From positions 1-8,862 of the forward strand of contig JABGTH010000322.1 of NCBI GenBank assembly GCA_018647275.1: 8,862 bases of DNA. Reading direction: 5' to 3'. Both the position numbers and the translations under genes were made by a program. The notes below the pieces were generated by a model. It saw nothing but the letters and a program-made list of their open reading frames with translations. It was not told the DNA's origin and searched no databases. Below are positions 7,296-8,862 of the stretch, piece after piece. Each line of letters begins with the position of its first letter. The stretch's first letter is position 1. The DNA is from Paracoccaceae bacterium. Its GTDB lineage: Bacteria; Pseudomonadota; Alphaproteobacteria; Rhodobacterales; Rhodobacteraceae.

Positions 7296-8237
7296 TCAAC
7301 GCGGCGCTGCGGCTCGACGTAAACGATCATTTATCGCGCGGCCCAAACCCGTTTGAGGGATTGGGGTAATTGCAATTGGTTTTCCGATTTTGTCCAATTG
7401 ATGCAAGTGATCAAACAGGTTTGCTGCGGCTTCTATCAAGTCAGCATTTTCTGACAGGTTGAGATCACATAGCATCGGGCCAAAACCTAGGAACAGCTCA
7501 CCATTTTCAGCGCCTGATGCATTCAGACGCACTGCCTCGTTTGGTGCGTAGTGGGACTCCATCTGACCGGGGGCCGATATTGTTTTTGGGGTCTCTTGTG
7601 GCATGTTCACGCTCAGCATTTTTTCAATAGCCTCGACTGCAACACCGCCGTGACGAAGCAATGCAACGTCAGGTGTTAGGCCCAGAATTGTGCTTTCTAA
7701 CCCAACAATGCAGGCCCCGTCATCCAGTACTGCCGCGATTTTACCAAATAGGCCGTCCAAGACATGTTGGGCCGTTGTTGGGCTAATGCGGCCTGATGGA
7801 TTGGCTGATGGTGCAGCTATTGGTGCATTTGCCAACTCCAATAAGCGCTGGGCGGTAGGATGGTTTGGAACGCGGATAGCTAAGGTGTGTAAACCGGCGG
7901 TGACCAAAGAGGACAAACCATGCCCCTCGCGTAGGGGCAACACCATCGTCAACGCGCCGGGCCAAAACTGATCAGCCAACCGCTGCGCAGTTTCATTCCA
8001 TACAACGTATTTCTGGGCACTGGCAACGTTAGGCACATGGACGATCAACGGATTGAAACTGGGCCGCCCTTTGGCTGCGTAGACACTTGCGACGGCTTTT
8101 CCGTTTCGCGCGTCAACGCCTAAACCGTAAACGGTCTCTGTTGGGAAGGCGACCAAACCACCACTTTGTAGCAAGCCAGCAGCCTGCGCCAAATCCGCAT
8201 TATTTGCATGAAGGTGCAGTGTTCGCATCGTGCTCAT
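7296..8237 (-). CDS. L-threonylcarbamoyladenylate synthase (Sua5/YrdC/TsaC family)
   Basis: This 313-residue cytoplasmic enzyme makes threonylcarbamoyl-AMP from threonine, bicarbonate and ATP, the first step of the t6A37 modification of ANN-decoding tRNAs. The later step is done by the TsaB/D/E proteins, which are not in this window. The YrdC domain covers about residues 10-205: FPTETVYGLG at 31-40, KGRPSFNPL at 56-64, FWPGALT at 91-97, APSANPSG at 142-149 and GLESTI at 179-184. The linker SAPGQMESHYAP at 221-232 matches the Sua5-type linker that gates the active site. A C-terminal Sua5 domain runs to the end. The length (longer than the ~190 residues of TsaC) therefore indicates the long Sua5 form. 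ATG 8237 is preceded 4 nt upstream by a run of five G on the minus strand. ATG 8228 is a weaker alternative. It is divergent from the acyl-CoA dehydrogenase gene. Confidence 0.94.
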   Translation of the reverse strand: MSTMRTLHLHANNADLAQAAGLLQSGGLVAFPTETVYGLGVDARNGKAVASVYAAKGRPSFNPLIVHVPNVASAQKYVVWNETAQRLADQFWPGALTMVLPLREGHGLSSLVTAGLHTLAIRVPNHPTAQRLLELANAPIAAPSANPSGRISPTTAQHVLDGLFGKIAAVLDDGACIVGLESTILGLTPDVALLRHGGVAVEAIEKMLSVNMPQETPKTISAPGQMESHYAPNEAVRLNASGAENGELFLGFGPMLCDLNLSENADLIEAAANLFDHLHQLDKIGKPIAITPIPQTGLGRAINDRLRRAAAPR

Positions 8238-8281
8238 AGTACCCCCAACGTGACGCGGCGTTTTGATTGCCTGTTTTGGTG

Positions 8282-8299
8282 ATGCACCTCATGGTGCGT
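8282..8299. repeat. Small inverted repeat in the Sua5/acyl-CoA dehydrogenase gap
   Basis: ATGCACC and GGTGCGT pair over 7 bp (one G-T wobble) around the loop TCAT. On the minus strand it lies about 45 nt before the Sua5/TsaC start, so it could fold in that leader. No T-run of terminator type follows in either direction (only TTTAAA on the plus side). It may have no function. Confidence 0.3.
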
Positions 8300-8366
8300 T
8301 TAAACCAGTCCAATACAAGGCCATCCGCTGCTTGCCAAGCTGGGCAATTTGCGAAGCCTTATGCAC

Positions 8367-8399
8367 CGACGCAATGTCGACGTTATACCGACGTTAAAC
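8367..8399 (+). repeat. Three 11-bp direct repeats before the acyl-CoA dehydrogenase gene
   Basis: The units CGACGCAATGT (8367-8377), CGACGTTATAC (8378-8388) and CGACGTTAAAC (8389-8399) abut with no spacer. Units two and three differ at one base, and all three begin with CGACG. The period is one helical turn, so the CGACG cores lie on one DNA face, as expected for a regulator binding side by side. The array ends 24 bp before the ATG at 8424 and includes TATACC (8384-8389), a possible -10 box. Binding would then block or guide RNA polymerase. Repeats are seen directly; regulation is inferred. Confidence 0.65.
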
Positions 8400-8414
8400 A
8401 GATGCCGATTTTAT

Positions 8415-8418
8415 GAGG
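8415..8418 (+). promoter_or_regulatory. Ribosome binding site of the acyl-CoA dehydrogenase gene
   Basis: GAGG lies 5 nt before ATG 8424. The open frame continues upstream to a TTG at 8349, but that stretch lacks family similarity and contains the 11-bp repeats. Translation therefore most likely begins at 8424. Confidence 0.65.
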
Positions 8419-8423
8419 TTCAG

Positions 8424-8789
8424 ATGCCATATCGCGCCCCCCTTGATGACTACAATTTCCTGTTTGATCATGTTGTCGGACTGGACAAAGTCCGCCAAAC
8501 GGATCGGTTTGAGGATGCGAGTGACGACCTGACCCGTGCCATTTTGACTGAAGCTGGAAAGCTTTGCGAAGAGGTCATGGCACCCCTTCAGCGGGCTGGT
8601 GACGTGGCCCCATCTTACTTAGAAAACGGTGTGGTTCGCACGGCAGATGGATACGCCGATGGCTTTAAGACCATTGCCGAAGGCGGATGGATTGGCATGT
8701 CCGCAAACCCTGAGTTTGGCGGCATGGGTCTGCCCATGACCGTGACCACTGGTCGCCATGATTCGCAGCTGACCATACGGTGGGGATGA
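8424..8789 (+). pseudogene. Acyl-CoA dehydrogenase, N-terminal fragment, disrupted
   Basis: This is the start of a flavoprotein that oxidises an acyl-CoA to the enoyl-CoA. The N-terminus MPYRAPLDDYNFLFDHVV matches the extra N-terminal segment of the long (about 590-residue) acyl-CoA dehydrogenases. That group includes the DMSP-pathway enzyme DmdC, but this fragment cannot show the substrate. The family pattern continues through EAGKLCEEVMAPLQRAGD, DGYADGFKTIAEGGWIGMSA and FGGMGLPMTVTT (residues 98-109). After that, at about position 8750, family members usually continue with an A-V-N-E-M type helix. Here the frame reads GRHDSQLTIRWG and stops at 8789, giving 121 residues. The other two plus frames stop within a few codons and also lack the expected residues, so a single-base frameshift does not explain it. 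The FAD-binding core and catalytic glutamate are missing from the window. The gene was probably cut by an insertion or rearrangement, or the assembly is chimeric here. Confidence 0.75.
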
Positions 8790-8862
8790 CGATCCAACAT
8801 TAGAAACCCTCCGTATCCAAGTCAAATGGGCGTCGACGGTTCGGATATGTTCAATTTTTTCA
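8751..8862. other. Unidentified sequence joined to the broken dehydrogenase, possible insertion-sequence end
   Basis: The last 112 bp do not continue the acyl-CoA dehydrogenase in any plus frame. They contain a 6-bp inverted repeat (ATACGG at 8775-8780, CCGTAT at 8811-8816). On the minus strand an open frame from the right edge ends in TGA at 8822 (last residues KKLNISEPSTPI). That would suit a transposase gene ending about 70 bp inside an element's end. I do not recognise the terminal bases or the peptide, and the other end and any target-site duplication are outside the window. Element identity is therefore a guess. Confidence 0.3.

Noticed and set aside
8282..8299. Hairpin as an intrinsic terminator.
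   Set aside because: The stem is short with a wobble, no T-run follows, and it lies between divergent genes where no transcript needs to end.
8741..8789. Simple sequencing frameshift as the cause of the short acyl-CoA dehydrogenase.
   Set aside because: Neither alternative plus frame after 8750 resumes family-like residues, and both stop within a few codons.
8615..8825. Two minus-strand open frames over the end of the dehydrogenase fragment, one (ATG at 8800) with a GGAGG-like site before it.
   Set aside because: Both run antisense through the well-conserved dehydrogenase segment and have no recognisable domain. The ribosome-site match is short and lies in the unidentified tail.

Overview
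The window looks like ordinary chromosome of an alphaproteobacterium, most likely a roseobacter-type member of the Rhodobacterales. This rests on the protein types and their order, on moderate G+C with codon use favouring GC-ending codons, and on the family styles of the proteins. Those styles are a Sua5-type threonylcarbamoyl-AMP synthase, a short YqgE, and an acyl-CoA dehydrogenase starting MPYRAP. The genus cannot be fixed from sequence alone.

Layout. At the left edge is the 3' end of a family 4/5-type uracil-DNA glycosylase gene, followed 15 nt later by moaB (molybdenum cofactor synthesis). After a gap of about 95 nt comes a two-gene efflux operon: a HlyD/AcrA-type periplasmic adaptor and, 3 nt later, a 1135-residue RND inner-membrane pump. 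No outer-membrane channel gene is present. The pump gene meets, stop to stop and overlapping by 4 bp, a minus-strand gene for a small secreted protein made only of a DsbD N-terminal-type domain. That gene and the plus-strand yqgE gene diverge from a region of about 150 bp. The yqgE gene converges, with a 1-nt gap, on a minus-strand Sua5/TsaC gene. This gene in turn diverges from a plus-strand acyl-CoA dehydrogenase gene across 186 bp that carry three 11-bp direct repeats.

The acyl-CoA dehydrogenase reads normally for about 109 codons. It then changes abruptly, near position 8750, into sequence that does not continue the family in any frame. The last ~110 bp may be the end of an insertion sequence or another rearrangement. 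Only one side of the junction is in the window.

Functionally, the adaptor and pump form one machine. The other genes are housekeeping or general metabolic: DNA repair, Moco synthesis, tRNA t6A modification, thiol chemistry in the periplasm, and acyl-CoA oxidation. No RNA gene, CRISPR array or complete mobile element is visible, and no gene-free stretch exceeds 300 bases. I found no clear undescribed system. The points most worth a second look are the broken acyl-CoA dehydrogenase, the 11-bp repeat array before it, the palindrome before the DsbD-like gene, and the C-terminal extensions on both efflux subunits.
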